A stretch of DNA of 64,000 bases from Campanula takesimana (Eukaryota > Streptophyta > Magnoliopsida > Asterales > Campanulaceae): contig JAOWBW010000483.1 of the NCBI GenBank assembly GCA_026119855.1, forward strand, positions 372,001 to 436,000. The letters are read 5' to 3'. Positions 1-12,106 of the stretch are shown one piece after another. Below the pieces are notes generated by a model. The model was not told the origin of the DNA. It ran no database searches and saw only the letters and a program-made list of their open reading frames with translations. Both the position numbers and the translations under genes were made by a program. How positions within the stretch are numbered: position 1 is the first letter of the stretch; each line of letters opens with the position of its first letter.

Positions 1-1380
1 ATGAACCAACAACACATAAGTAAAGTGTTCCAATAAACTCAACCATGATAACACAATTCTCATATCACGTTCAATCACAAAGGATCCAGATAACTCAAGA
101 ACACAACCAAAACTACTCACTCATCTCGAAGAGCTCAAGGAGATCTTTAACACGATAATTTATACACCTAAAACGGAGTCCGGATGAGCAAGATATGGCC
201 CTCGAAAGATTGGACAAAAAGGGGAAATATATTTCACAACTGGGGAGAGGGTGCGCGCGCCTCCTGAAGTCAGAAGGAAAATGCGTCAAAAGGTAAGTGA
301 GGGTGCGCGCGCTTCAAATATAATGGTGCGCGCGCTTCACGACAACAGAAGGTGAGATTTTTGGAAAAGAAAGGGGTGCGCACGCCTCCTCTGAAAGGGT
401 GCGCGCGCCTCCTTTGATCAGAAGGAAAACCAAGATTGGAGGAGGAGAGGGTGCGCGCGCCTCCTATGGGAGGGTGCGCACGCCCTAGGTGATCAGAAGG
501 TTTAGTTTGCAAAAGGGAATAAGGGTGCGCACGTCCCCTCCAAAAGGGTGCGCGCGCCCCCTTGCCCGGAGGGGCAATTTCCGGCCAAAATCCTGGGTTC
601 TTCAAAATGTTCTTGCCCAAATCACAAAATCCTCACCATCTCACAAATACTTGAAATCAAGACTTACAATAAACACAACTATGAACCAAAACAACTTATA
701 GACTTGCAATGGGGCTAAATAACAACATCTAGAAATCCAAAACAAGATTCAAATCCCAACCTTCATAATATCGCAAAAATCAACCAAAATCCAAATGAGT
801 TCCAAACTCAACCAAAACACCATATATATCAACAAAGCATCATACCAACATGTTATGAACTTTCTAGCATAAATGGGGGAAAATCAACTTACCCGGATTT
901 TCTCAAAGTTGACGGAATTCAAATATTCTTAGCTTCCTACGATCCTATCGACGATCTAAACACATTTCATAAAATGAGCACTAGGAAAAGATGAGAGGAA
1001 GAGGGAGAAAATGAAGAGAGAAGGGAGAGAGAAATTTTACCTTTTTCTTGGAGAGAGAGAGAGATAAACTGGGAATGGGAGTAGGGTGAGGGAGAGGTGA
1101 GGGAGAAGAGAGGGAGTAGGAAGATGATTATTTAAACATTTACACTTAGACCCCCTCCTCTACTCTACCCAAAACAAATAACTCCCCACTAACAATTAAG
1201 ACCCAACTCTCTACACTAGCACAAATGACCCAAATAAATTGCTAGACATAATTTATTATGAAACATAAAATGCACACATAATTATCCAAATAAATAAATA
1301 ATTCAATAAGTAATTAAGTCATAACTAAATAATTAAATATTTATTATTAGAAAATAGAGGCGGATTTTCGGGTCGTGACA
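1..1380 (-). mobile_element. Chromovirus-type (Tekay-like) LTR, truncated by window edge
   Basis: On the minus strand a sequence starting TGTCACGACCCGAAAATCC runs leftward from 1380. The start resembles that of the solo LTR at 41903 (TGTAACGACCCCAAAATCC), and both continue into AATTATGTGTGCATTTTATG, so they are related LTRs. A CT-rich (minus strand) segment near 1000-1110 fits a transcribed leader. The right neighbour 1381-1385 (TTGTC) would be one TSD arm; the other lies outside the window. No coding region is supported: the frames here only run through the GC-rich word array at 248-562. The element appears to have inserted in the Ty3 sequence to its right. Clade assignment is by terminal resemblance only. 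Confidence 0.7.
248..562. repeat. Cluster of GGTGCGCGCGC words
   Basis: Nine irregularly spaced copies of GGTGCGCGCGCCTCC or close variants (GGTGCGCACGCC, GGTGCGCGCGCTTC) lie near 249, 300, 325, 375, 398, 450, 472, 525 and 547. Spacers differ in sequence, so this is not a head-to-tail tandem repeat. The core GCGCGC is self-complementary. The cluster sits about 820-1130 bp from the LTR start, near the slot that holds a different word in the related solo LTR at 41903. Confidence 0.85.
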
Positions 1381-2026
1381 TTGTCTGTTGGCCAAACCTT
1401 TTGGTGATTCCCTTTCAAGGTGCGTAATCTCCGTGCATTGCATTCGGCGAGAGTATGGATTTCCCTGTGATGTAACCGCCTTTGGCCTTCCGAAGCTTGG
1501 GCTTCTTCTTGTAGAAGGTGTCCCAATTGTTTGATCTCATTGCTCATGTGGACGGTTGTTTCGAACGCCAATTCGGATGTGGCTCCTTGGTCAATGCTTC
1601 CAGTGGACAGAACCGCGAAGGACTTTTAGCATATTAAACCTCAAGGTAAAATTATAACCATGATTTGAGAAAAATGCTTCATTATCGGATTAGCTTTTTA
1701 GGAAAAACTTGATCTTTTATTTTAAGAAAACTTGATCTCCATTTTTTTTATTTTTATTTTTTTTATTATTTTTTTTGGAAGACACACCTTTGTTTTGAGT
1801 GAAAGACTCACACACATTATTTTTGTAAGCTTTTGACAAGGCAAAAATGGCAATAATAATCTTATTAAGAGAACTGATAATGGACCCAAAATGGTCACCA
1901 CATGGCATCAACCGGGGAGTCAAGACTTTAATCAAACCTAACAGACATCTTAACCGACTTTTCCTAAAGACTTATCATACGCCCTAAAAGCAACTGGCTC
2001 TTCTTAAGGGTGAAAACAGACTCCTT
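1381..2026 (-). other. Degenerate Ty3 internal sequence downstream of gag
   Basis: This lies between the LTR junction at 1380 and the gag remnant. A minus-strand frame at 1347-1571 reads as a charged, helical-looking stretch (NEIKQLGHLLQEEAQ) that stops making sense where the LTR begins, which agrees with an insertion there. An A/T-rich stretch around 1740-1780 breaks the frames. I recognise no domain; it is presumably the continuation of the same Ty3 element. Confidence 0.4.
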
Positions 2027-3524
2027 CTAAGGGGAGGTTGATAGGAGAGGTTTCGGAACTCCGTCGTTTGCTGTGGAAACCGCAACACCATTCATTTCCC
2101 AACCCGGGGCATTCGGCCCTTCAGACATTTTCTGTACCACTGATCTTTTCCAAACGCCTTCCGTCGTTTCGGCTTTGCTAATTTTAGGAACCACCATTTG
2201 GGACACTGATTTCATCAATTTTTCCAAAACAGGCTCTCCCACTTTGGTATTGAAAACTCTGTCAACCATGGGCTCTTTTTCCTTGGGGCGGACACCACTC
2301 CATTTATAGATTATCAGGGAAGTCACAGATTTGAGCATGTTGACGCTCGGGTCATTGGCTGTGTCGGGGGTGTGGGGGCGTCCAAGCTTCCCCTTCTCAA
2401 TTAGTTTCGAGATGATGTGTCTTATGGCGGTGCAATCATTGGTATCATGGCCGTGGTAGTTGTGAAAGGCACATCTTTGGGTCTTGTCTCGACGTTTTTC
2501 AAGATTCTTTGGCCGAAAATCTTCGAGGGGCCACATGAGGCCTTGTTTGACCAATCCTTCAAATACTTTGCTTATGGGCATTCCGAAATCCTCAAACTTT
2601 GTGAAATGGAGCTTGGCTCGGCCCTTGGCTTTTCTTTCATTGTTGACCGGAGTGTGGTGGGGATGAGAATCACCGCTACTCAATGCAAAGGGGTGCCCAT
2701 CGAGTGTCCTTTCAAACTTAGCTTCCATTTGCCTTCTTTTTCCCAACAACATACCCCGACTGAGGTCCAACATGAGGATTCTGTGGAAGTACATGGGTGT
2801 AGGAATACCCATAACCTTGGTTGCTTGCAGGAATATACATTTGAGGCATGCAAGGAGCTTGTGGTCCAAAAGGTCTTAGATTATAGAAATGATACGGGCC
2901 ACCCCGGCCCGGAATCTTATCGGAAAATCTGGTGGAGGCAAGTTAGTGATGCCTGGTCGGGTATCCATATATGGTTTAAACAGTGACTGATCTCTGGTGA
3001 CTTGGTTGATGGCATTGAATCGAGAAGGGACACGATTGGGAAGGTGTTGTGAGTATGATGCTTGAGGCGTAACTGGTGTGAACAGTGGTTTGCGGGCCTT
3101 TTGAGTGGGTTGTGTTTGGGGTTTTATAGGAGGTGTCTTATGGGAGATGTTGGATTTGGTATGAGGTGGAGTGAGGAAGATTTGAGTGAGAGGATCATTG
3201 GGGGACGACGGCGTGTTGGGGCGAAGAAATGGAGGTCTCGGTATTTTGATGAGATGGAGGAGGAAATTTTTTGTTACAATCCGGGGGTCGGGTAGCTTCC
3301 ACCCTTTCACTATGGTTGGTCACCTTGGTGAATGGCCCATCAATTTGAAACAGAGCTGTAACACCTCTTTGCCTCGTCGACTCATCAGACAGAGTTTGCA
3401 TTTCTCTGTGGCTATCTGTGATGACTTCTTTCTCAGCCCCGGGGGTTTCTGAAGCTTGGAACAACTCTTCGTTCGTTAGGCCATCCGAATTATCCGCGGC
3501 GTCATTTCTCAAGCTACTGTCCAC
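2027..3524 (-). pseudogene. Gag remnant of a Tat/Ogre-like Ty3 retrotransposon
   Basis: Three overlapping minus-strand frames (3524-3195, 3310-2876, 2869-2027) carry one broken Gag. The last, 280 codons, contains CAFHNYHGHDTNDC, a CX2HX3-4HX4C-like variant of the knuckle found in Tat/Ogre Gags, after a basic stretch (PKNLEKRRDKTQR). The middle frame is proline and threonine rich. Gag packages element RNA in cytoplasmic particles. The frame changes show it is not functional. A PBS matching the Tat/Ogre type lies about 2.5 kb upstream at 6031, which supports the assignment. The exact start cannot be placed. Confidence 0.6.
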
Positions 3525-3978
3525 TGAAGTGATCTTTCTGAGGTACCGGATCGGAGAGGTTGTAGTGAGCGGGGAACTTTATGACTCCACACGCACCAGT
3601 CGGTGACATGATGCTCTCTTCCACTTCATCTAAGACACGGGAAAAAAAGGTAGTTTAGGCTCGGGTAAACATTGGGTGAACACTTGGGTTAAAGACACAC
3701 GTGTCTCTATTTGGGATATTTGACCGGGCCGAAGTTACCTACGTTCCCCTCACCACGAGGGAGGGGGTCCCACCTGATGAGAGGCTCAGGTCACCGTAGT
3801 TCGAACGGGTTTAGAATCTTAAGAGGGAAGGACGAACACGACTAATGTCTTAACGAGAATCCATCCAAAGACTTGACTGGCTTCCTAGGGGACTATTCTT
3901 AAAATTTAACGGGGATCTTTGCGGGACCTAGGGGACTTTGCCTAGGGTTTCAACGGGGATCTTAACGAGGGTCTTAAA
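3525..3978. other. Non-coding leader of the Ty3 element, proximal part
   Basis: No credible reading frame. The sequence is moderately GC-rich with short recurrences of 'tcttaacg' and 'ggggatctt' that grade into the tandem repeat to the right. On the minus strand it lies directly upstream of gag, so it is best read as the long untranslated leader. Confidence 0.4.
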
Positions 3979-4320
3979 GGATAACATAGATCTTTCCAAA
4001 GACTTAACGGGACTTGACGGAGGTCTTGAAGGATAACATGGATCCTTCCAAAGACTAAACGGGACTAATCAAAAAGTCTTGGAGGATAACATGAATCCGT
4101 CCAAAGACTAAACGGGACTAATCAAAAGTCTTGGAGAATAACATGGATCCGTCCAAAGACTAAACAGGACTAATCAAAAGTCTTGGAGGATAACATGGAT
4201 CCGTCCAAAGACTAAACGGGACTAATCAAAAGTCTTGGAGGATAACATGGATCCATCCAAAGGCTTACGGGACTTGACGGAGGTCTTGAAGGATAACATG
4301 GATCCTTCCAAAGACTTAAC
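3979..4320. repeat. Tandem repeat, about 52 bp x 7
   Basis: About seven copies of a 51-54 bp unit beginning GGATAACATGGATCC, with starts near 3979, 4033, 4086, 4137, 4188, 4239 and 4291. The middle copies are nearly identical (GGGACTAATCAAAAGTCTTG) and the outer ones have a diverged second half (GGGACTTGACGGAGGTCTTG). Each unit carries the palindrome GGATCC or a one-base variant. It lies in the leader of the minus-strand Ty3 element. Confidence 0.85.
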
Positions 4321-6030
4321 GGGGGTGACACTGGTTAGCGAAAACAATGCAATGTATCAAAGACAGGAAGCAAAAAACGGAGCAAGCTCATGCAACGCGC
4401 AATTAATAAATCATTCAAGTTTACTTAAAACACATTTTTATTCCTAAATGGTTGGAAAGATTTCTCTTCTTTTCGCAACTAATCTAAACCCTGGATCAGT
4501 GGAGGCCATCACTACGTCTATAGACCCCTCGTTTTTCACCTGTATTGCATGCTCCTAAGGACGGACTATCCCGGGCGAGGGTCCTATAGGGCACGCGGCT
4601 TCCACCGATCAAAAGAAATGAACCTAGGGTCTAGTGCATCGTAAGGTTCCCAATACGCGGGTCATCCTAATCATGGTTAAGTCCCAGTCGGGATTGAGAC
4701 TTTTCTCCGAAGGCTACACCGAAGGCTGCACCGACATTCCAACATGACCTCATTTTTGAATGAGGCGTCTCGATCCTTGACCATGGGCTTAAGGATGATT
4801 AAAATAACTCGTTCATTAGGGATTAACGACACAGTGTCACCCTATCCTTAGCACATGGCCCTTGCTAATTGCGGTCGTACTAACACACGAGTTGAAGGCT
4901 GGTTAGGCCACGCTTGCATTACATCAAGGAGTCACAACTCGGGAATTAATTTGGCCACAATTATCTTTGAGCACGTATCAAGGATGTGGTAACGTGAACT
5001 AGACCAAAAACCAACCATAGTCACGGTATTTGTGTGTCACGGACAAGTGTGGCTGACTCGGTTCGGAAGGGAAGGTGGGATGGACCCGTGCGCACATCGA
5101 AGGGAACAAGAGCGCCCAACGAGCTACATCGTGGCATCCACCCCGGGTTTAAAGGGTATTTGGAACATGCACGGTCAAGTGCGCGTGGTGTGAAGTCATT
5201 CTATGCTCCTTTTTGAGTAAAAAGAGAGATTTTCAATTCGTTTTCCGATAGCATGAGCATGGCATAAGCAAGATATGAACAATTATGAACAAGCATGGAT
5301 TGAGCAATTTATACACAACAAATCAAGGAATATAAGCAAACAAAGACCAAAACTTGTACATGTACCAAGTTGTGCACAACAAAGAATTTTGAATCAAATT
5401 TTTGCAAAAGAAATATTTTACATTGAAACCCTTTTGTACAAAGCAATTTGTGCACAACAAGAAGACTCAAGAAAAACCCTTACAAAAGGATTATGCACGA
5501 TGAGGTTTTGGAAACCATTTTATTGACAAAAGATCATGCATAACCAAGTTTTTATCACCTTTAAAATCAAGTTTTGGCCAAAAGAATGAAAGTAATGTGC
5601 ACAAGTAAGACAGTAAATTTGGAACCTGGACAAGTAGAAGCAGAGGGGCACCCAGAATGTTGCAGCCCTGCACCAAACTATTAATTGGCAACATTCTGGC
5701 CCCTACCCAAAGTAGCCGTACGGCTAAAGCAAGAGGGTGAAGATTTTTCTCAGTTTCTCCAACTTCTGACCATCAAGCCCCAGTTTATTGTATTTCCAAA
5801 ACGTATGTACTCAAAACAGTTCAAACAGAAACATCAAACACACACAAATATGCAAGAAGTCAACTAACGGGAAACGGGAGTTTGACCCACACAAGAATGC
5901 CCCCGAATCTTCTAGAAAGAAGTCCGAAAGCACTCTAATCCCCAGAGGAGTCTCCACTGTAAGGATCCCGTCCCGCGCGGAAACGCGATGAGTATGGGGC
6001 GAAACGCCAAACACGGGAACCGGTCAAATT
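4321..6030. other. Long leader of the Tat/Ogre-like element
   Basis: About 1.7 kb between the tandem repeat and the PBS without a credible gene; frames are short. It contains one copy of the 12-bp palindrome AGCCGTACGGCT at 5714-5725. Tat/Ogre elements characteristically have long leaders between PBS and gag, which fits. Other insertions inside it cannot be excluded. Confidence 0.4.
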
Positions 6031-7280
6031 TAACGGAGTTGCCACATTTGTTAACTTCTAACCCAACAAATGAAAATGGTTAGAGATTTATGATTTCGGA
6101 GATCAGGTTACAATTTGGGAAGAGTTTTTACGTCCTCCCAAGTTTCCTCGGACAAAGCCGAGTCTCCCTTGTTAGTTAACAAAAGTGCATGTGTGTGTGT
6201 GTGTGTGTTTTAACGGAAAATCTTTGTTTTAACTTTTTATTTATCTTTTCAACTGAAAAAGGGGTTTGTTTGACAAGAAAACAGAAGACAGAAGGGCAAA
6301 ATGGTCAATCTCCCCATACGGCCAAAGTAGCCGTACGGATGGAGAGGCCACTCCTGGGATTTTACAGTTTGTTCAAGCAACAGTCCAGTTCCAGGCAGAA
6401 ACAGAGCATTCTGCTTGAACTGGACCAAACTGTTCTGATTCCAGTTTGTTATTCCAACACAAAACAACATTAACAACTCATTGCTATGCCATTTGATCAT
6501 CAAAGAACCTCCCAAAACAAGATTTTGGGCATGATCAAAGGCAATCATGGGAGAAAAATGAAAAAGGTGGCCAATATGCCCTTTTGAGCCATAGTGACCA
6601 TTTGATGAGTAAAGATTGAAACTTTACCATCAAAATGGCTCTTCTAGGCAAGATTAATCCTTTAGGGACAAGAACAAACCATAAAGATTGGATCTTTATT
6701 ACCCAAGCTTGGGAATTTTGGGCTAGATCAAGGTGATGAGGATAAAGATTGATACTTTATCCTCAACATGATCATCATAGCTTAAAATGAACAAAATGAA
6801 CAACAAGAGCATCATCCATGACAAGAATGTAAATGAACAATCAACAAGCCATGATCAAACTAGGTTTGAACCTCTTCCACACAAAGTATGGAGGGCACCT
6901 TTGATCATCCCATGGCTTGGACTAAGAAATATAAATAATAATAGATATATGTATATTGCTTGAATGGACAAGACTTGCAAGAATGTAAAGATCAAAAATA
7001 AATGACAAGATCAAAGATAAATAGAGTTCTTAGATGAAGATAAGGGAGGGGGAGGAGGTGGCTTTACCTATCTTGGTTTAGGCCAATCTTCCTTTCTCTC
7101 TTTCACTCTTTGTTCACTCTTACTCACACTATTCTGAGGTGAATTCGACAGAGTGACCTTAGTTCTAATGTTTCTCCCCCCTCTGAAATGATCACCAAGG
7201 GGTTCTATTTATAGGGACTGAGGGTGCCCAAACCAGCCGTACGGCTAGGCCCCTCTAGTACCCAAAGCATCCGTACGGCT
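5714..7280. repeat. Scattered CCGTACGG palindromes
   Basis: AGCCGTACGGCT, a perfect 12-bp palindrome, occurs at 5714-5725 and 7235-7246; one-sided variants occur at 6329-6340 and 7269-7280, with a half copy (CCATACGGCC) at 6314. Local context is shared (CCAAAGTAG, CCAAAGCAT), so these are copies of a longer word. The rest of the interval is unrelated sequence. Confidence 0.75.
6031..6044 (-). promoter_or_regulatory. Primer-binding site, tRNA-Arg type
   Basis: On the minus strand 6044 to 6031 reads TGGCAACTCCGTTA, close to TGGCGACTCCGCTGG, the site used by Tat/Ogre elements. It sits a few bases inside a possible LTR end (TG at 6049-6050 on the plus strand). Identity is imperfect, so this is probable rather than certain. 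Confidence 0.5.
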
Positions 7281-7509
7281 CAGCCTGGCGAGCTTCTGGA
7301 TTTTTCTAATTTTATACCAGAGTAGTCCTGGAATTTATAGCTTATCCTAGGGAGGTCCTGGCCTATTAGCTTATCCCTGAAACGGTGCTAAGGCTACCTC
7401 TAAGATAGGTCGGTTTCAGATTGGGGTACTTACAACGGTCACTCCGGCCGGGTGGCTGTCAAAACTCGATCGGATCCCTGCTGTAGTGTGACAAACCCGT
7501 GCTACATCA
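6049..7509 (-). mobile_element. LTR sequence of Ty3 elements (boundaries partly unresolved)
   Basis: The left limit is set by the PBS at 6031-6044. The right limit (about 7509) is set by a purine-rich tract on the minus strand at 7525-7511 (TTTAAAGTGGGGGAG), typical of the polypurine tract before a Ty3 3' LTR. Thus the segment probably contains both the 5' LTR of the Tat-like element and the 3' LTR of the Reina-like element, with a junction I cannot locate. CTATTTATAG near 7206 is a TATA-like motif on either strand. AGCCGTACGGCT-type words occur at 6329, 7235 and 7269. A (TG)n run lies at 6187-6209. No gene is supported. Confidence 0.5.
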
Positions 7510-7718
7510 TGCTCCCCCACTTTAAACGGATTCGTCCCCGAATCCACATCAACATAAATAGGATCATCCGGGTGAAAAGTAACCAAATCCGAGACATTAA
7601 AAGTAGGAGAAATATTCCACCCATCCGGCAAATCAACCACATAAGCATTATCATTTATCTTCTTCAAAACCTTGCACGGACCAATTCGCTTGGGATAAAG
7701 TTTACTATATGTACCTTG

Positions 7719-9257
7719 TGTTGGTAGTGGTGCCCTAGGCACGTTTAATAAACGTTGTAATTGTTATCATTTATTTCATATCAATAAAGAGATGTTTTGA
7801 TTATTGTTGTTGTTCATGTTTACTTATAATAATCCCCGTCCCTAGTACTTGTTAAGCACTAGTATAAAGGCTAAATGATCATGGGATGATCATGTTATAT
7901 TTATGGGTACTTGTTTGGAACAAGGTACTGGACATGACCCGCTGTATGAGATTTATGTCATGGTCTATGTCGTACATATATCTCATATTAGTTATGTCAT
8001 TTGAATCCTTAGACATGAAGTTATTATAGTCTTCTACTTGATGAACATTGTGTTTGACATATTCAAACGCTACCTCAACACGGTAGTTATAAAGGGTATG
8101 ATTGGCATAATCGGATTCCCGTTGGGAAGAATAATAAGCTAAATGGATTTGTCCCTCCACGGAGAGATGTCAAGCTTGGGCCCCTCGAAGGAATGATGTT
8201 GATGAAATGTTCGGCCGGACTCAAATGGATTGATTGGATCAATAGCATTTGAATTATCAACATATTCGGAATCGAGAAAGTATTGAACAAAACAAGTTGA
8301 CTGTTTGACCATGACTTGTGTTCAATGACATTGTGGACAAAGGGATTGTGACATATTCTAAAGGAATGCGAACTTGTATCTAGTTATACTATTTGGGTAG
8401 GTATGACGGTTTGCTAGAACCTAATCATATCTTATGGGATCATGTTTGAGCCCATTGCCAACTTAGTATAATCCTAGAGGGCCACACACAATAGAACGAA
8501 TCTTAAATAAGAGGACTATATTGGTATTTAGGGTTGGAGGACCTCCAAGGAATTTCTGGAAAGTTCTGGGCCTCCTGGTCAACCAAGCGGGTGCTTGGGT
8601 TGCACCAGGCGGGCGCCTGAACAAGCCGGAAAAGGAATTGGACTTTCTGTCCAAACAAGCGGGCGCCTGGGTAGGACCAGCCGGGCGCCCAGGTAGGACC
8701 AGCCGGGCGCCCGGTATGCCGGTTTGAAATTTCCTAATTCGATTAGGAATGGTTTTTGACACAAGTTACCTATTTGGAATAGGTCTTAATTGTGTATAAA
8801 AACACCAATTCGGCCAGACCATATTTACTAGTGCTTTTGTGAGTCTCAAATAGTTTGAGAGAGGTTTTATTTTGTTCTAAGATATCCTTGATTGAGGAAC
8901 AAAATAATTCACAAATAAATTCCATATAGTTCTTTATTAAATTGTGAAAGTGTGTTTCATAATATTGGTCTAGCAACCAAGATCAAAGAAGTTCCTTTGA
9001 TATTCGTTCGAAGTGTGGATACCGCTAGAGGGTGAAAATCATCATCTTCAAAGTTCGTGTTCAAGCTTTGTGATCGTGATCAAGTCTTCAAATCTCCACC
9101 AAAGACCAAGAGAAAATTTGATAGCCATCAAGGGTTAGTTTTTTCCTTTATTCATCATGTTGTATTTGATTTAATCATATGAACGGATCCATGGCTTTGG
9201 GTTTCTTAAAAATTTAATTGCTATATTCCGCTGCGCATGTTACTTGGAAACCCAACA
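7719..9257 (+). mobile_element. Solo LTR, 1539 bp, inserted in Reina-like integrase
   Basis: The segment starts TGTTGGTAGTGG and ends GGAAACCCAACA and is flanked by the 5-bp TSD CCTTG (7714-7718 and 9258-9262). Joining the flanks restores integrase coding sense, so the boundaries are secure. A TATA-like TATAAAAA lies at 8795-8802, and TTCCGCTGCGCA sits near the right end, as in the U5 of copia LTRs here, which indicates plus orientation. No internal domain or second LTR is present, so it is a solo LTR. Copia origin is inferred from TGTTGG...CCAACA ends. Confidence 0.88.
8587..8712. repeat. GGGCGCC word cluster in the solo LTR
   Basis: Four copies of GCGGGCGCC or GCCGGGCGCCC lie between 8607 and 8712, with a diverged copy (GCGGGTGCTTGGG) at 8588. 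GGCGCC is self-complementary; two copies share the longer context GTAGGACCAGCCGGGCGCCC. The cluster sits 870-990 bp from the LTR start. Confidence 0.8.
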
Positions 9258-11192
9258 CCTTGGGGAATACGTTCTTTGCGCAAGTGCACCATCACTAAAT
9301 CTCCAACATTAAAGACCTTTGAACGACGCCGCGTATCTACAAAGGACTTGTACTTAGCATTGGACGCCTCAATATTAGCTTTCACTTCATTCTGAACCGC
9401 TTCAATCCTCTCCGCCATGTGTTCAGCTGCAATACTATAACCCGGAAGTTTAGGCAAAGGAACCAAATCAAGATTGTGGGTAGGGGGTCGTTGATACACA
9501 ATCTCAAATGGGGTCTCTTTGTCGTCCGATTGGGCATGTTGTTGAAGGCAAATTCCGCAGTAGCCAAGATCAAATCCCACTTCTTGGGGTAATCACCACA
9601 CAAACACCGAATCATTGAACCCAAAGTGTGATTAACTACCTCCGTTTGCCCATCCATCTGTGGGTGGAAAGAGCTACTAAACTGCAACCCGGTCGCGAAA
9701 ATGTGTCAAAGAGAACGCCAAAAGTGACTAAGAAATTTAGTATCGCGATCCAAAGTAATAGTCTTGGGACACCATGCAGACGAACTACCTCTTTAAAGAA
9801 TAACCCGGCAATATGAGCAGCATCCAAAGTCTTTCGACATGGAATAAAATGAGCCATCTTAGAAAAACGATCCACCACCACAAAAACCGAGTCATTAGAT
9901 CGCTGTGTACGAGGAAACCCAAGAACAAAATCCATAGAAATATCCTCCAAAGGACCCGCAGGGACGGGTAAAGGAGTATATAAACCCGTATTCTGCGATT
10001 GGCCCTTATTTACCTGACAAACCATGCACTTCTCAACAACGTTGTGCGTTTCACGCCGAATCTGTGGCCAATAATATCTCTGCATAACCAAAGTGATCGT
10101 TTTGTCGCGCCCATAATGACCGGCACGATGGACCTCAGAAATAAAGCTCTCGCGAACGGAACCCTGGGGAATGCACAGTTTATCCATATATAACAAAAAC
10201 CCATCATGTAAAAGAAACAAACATGCAGTATGTCCATTGCGACACTTGGCCCAGTCGTCTGCAAAATCTGCATCAGTCTCATATAATTCTTTTAAACAGT
10301 CAAACCCCACAACTACATTATGCATAGTCACCAACAAACTAGCCCGTCGACTCAAGGCATCCGCCACCTTATTCTGCTGCCCACTTTTATGCTTAATAAC
10401 AAAAGTAAACTGCTGCAAATAAGCAACCCAACGAGCATGCATACGATTAAGTGACTGCTTACCATTCAAATATTTGAGGGCCTCATGGTCAGTGTGGAGA
10501 ATGAACTCGCGATGCAAAAGATACCGCTCCCAATGCTTTATTGCTTGAACCACTGCATAAAATTCAAGCTCGTACACTGTCCACTTCCGTTTAGCTTCCT
10601 CCAACTTTTGACTCATAAAAGCAATCGGTTTCTTCCCTTGGAGCAAAACAGCCCCTATGCCCACAATCGAAGCGTCTGTCTCGAGCTCAAAAGGTTTGGA
10701 AAATTCCGGTAAGACTAGCAGTGGAGCACTAGTCAGTTTTTCTTTGATCAAGACAAAACTAGAAACGGTTTCCTCACCCCAATGAAATTTGCCTTTCTTG
10801 AGACACTCAGTAATTGGAGCCATCTAGTGCTAAAATCACAAATAAAACGATGATATAAAGTAGCAAGCCCATGAAAACTGCGTACCTCACTAACTGTCGT
10901 CGGTGTAGACCAGTCGCGAATAGCACGAACCTTATCTTCATCAACCTTAATCCCATCTGCAGAGACGACATATCCCAAGAACAACAATTTATCTAACATA
11001 AAGCAACACTTCTTGAGATTAATAAACAACTGATTCTCCCGCAGTGCTTGCAAGACTGCGTGTAAGTGCTCAAGATGCTCCGCCACTGTTTTTCTATAAA
11101 TCAAGATGTCATCAAAATATACCACCAAAAATTTACCATTAAATGGTTTCAACACTTGATGCATCAATCTCATAAAAGTACTAGGGGCATTA

Positions 11193-12106
11193 TGTCGCGA
11201 CCCCGAACCCCGCGGGCCCGAGATCGCGAGCTGGACGTCGACTTAAACAATAAACTCCAAAATAATGAAGATAAAAATTTCCTTTTATACCAAAAGATGA
11301 TAACACAAAGTTTTGAAATCCACTTGAACAACAAGTAAAACTGGTATAAACTCCATAAGCTTATACATCAAAGTTATAAAATATACAAATCCTAGTGACG
11401 TCAATGTTTGGTACAAATATCCCAAAAATGTTACACATTTATATAATGTAAACCCACCAATGCTACTTGCCCCAAAAGCTCAACCCTCGTGACGTCCTGT
11501 CTTTGTGATCAGCGAGTCTAATCCTTTCCACCTGGGGGGGGGGGGTTAAGGAAAACAAAGATAAAAAGAAAGGGGGTGAGATAAATCTCAATAAGTTACT
11601 AATGCAACTACATGACATGCTAAGATGCAATAAGCAACAAACAATAATAAATAACCTAGCACATAGCAATTGTCACTTAAGAGATAGCAGCGGAAATAAA
11701 CACATAACAAAGGATATAGCCAAGGTTTTCCAACTGATAGAACCAAATAAAGGTCGCTGCGCAGCTTCAATAATCACAAATCGTCATCTTCATAATAGCA
11801 TGAAAGCTGAAGAGAAATCCCCGGTACCGGAAACCAATAACAAGGGGACAGTGACACACAGTCAAAGCCCGAAAACCAATAGCTAAAGTGCTCACAAAGG
11901 GGCTAGCTCATCTCACATCCAAGGCCAATCTGGAGGAGGGAAATAATGGGGCAAAACAATGGTCAACATCACAATGGACTTGGCTGTGCCATCATAATGT
12001 TTCGCATCGCCCAAACAAACACAAAATACCAGCTGGACTTTCAAATAAATGCTAAGTAATAAATACTAGCTTAATTAAACAACTTAAGGTTCCAAAGTAG
12101 GGAACC
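11193..12106 (-). mobile_element. 3' part of a chromovirus-type LTR, interrupted by copia A
   Basis: Read on the minus strand the fragment ends GGGGTTCGGGGTCGCGACA at 11193, matching the end of the solo LTR at 41903-44514 (GGTTCGGGGCGCGACA). AGTAACTTATTGAGATTTATC in the middle matches AGTAACTTACTGAGATTTATT near 44068. It interrupts Reina-like RT after 11192. The remaining LTR should lie to the right of copia A but is not seen after the N gap. A run of ten or more G at 11537 and short frames only; no gene. Confidence 0.7.

Larger units (their letters stand above)
7510..11187 (-). pseudogene. Reina-like Ty3 chromovirus pol remnant, split by a solo LTR
   Basis: Minus-strand frames give, in order: the second half of reverse transcriptase with YFDDILIY (11173-10748); RNase H beginning near 10720 with the FELETDAS box; a zinc-binding HHCC integrase region (GHYGRDKTI, CMVCQVNKGQ); and the integrase core (ISMDFVLGFPRTQ, VVVDRFSKMAHF) down to about 9700. 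The core continues in other frames to 9258. After the inserted LTR at 7719-9257 the integrase C-terminus resumes (YSKLYPKRIGPCKVL, NDNAYVVDLPD) at about 7718-7550. Motif wording matches the Reina clade. Gag, protease and the start of RT are missing because another LTR is inserted at 11193. Several frameshifts make it non-functional. Confidence 0.85.

Noticed and set aside
248..562. CRISPR-like array of GC-rich repeats with unique spacers
   Set aside because: Eukaryotic nuclear DNA, irregular spacing, short imperfect words, no cas genes; it lies inside an LTR.
5034..5216. Small ORF in the Ty3 leader
   Set aside because: No homology recognised, and it lies on the opposite strand from the element's gag.
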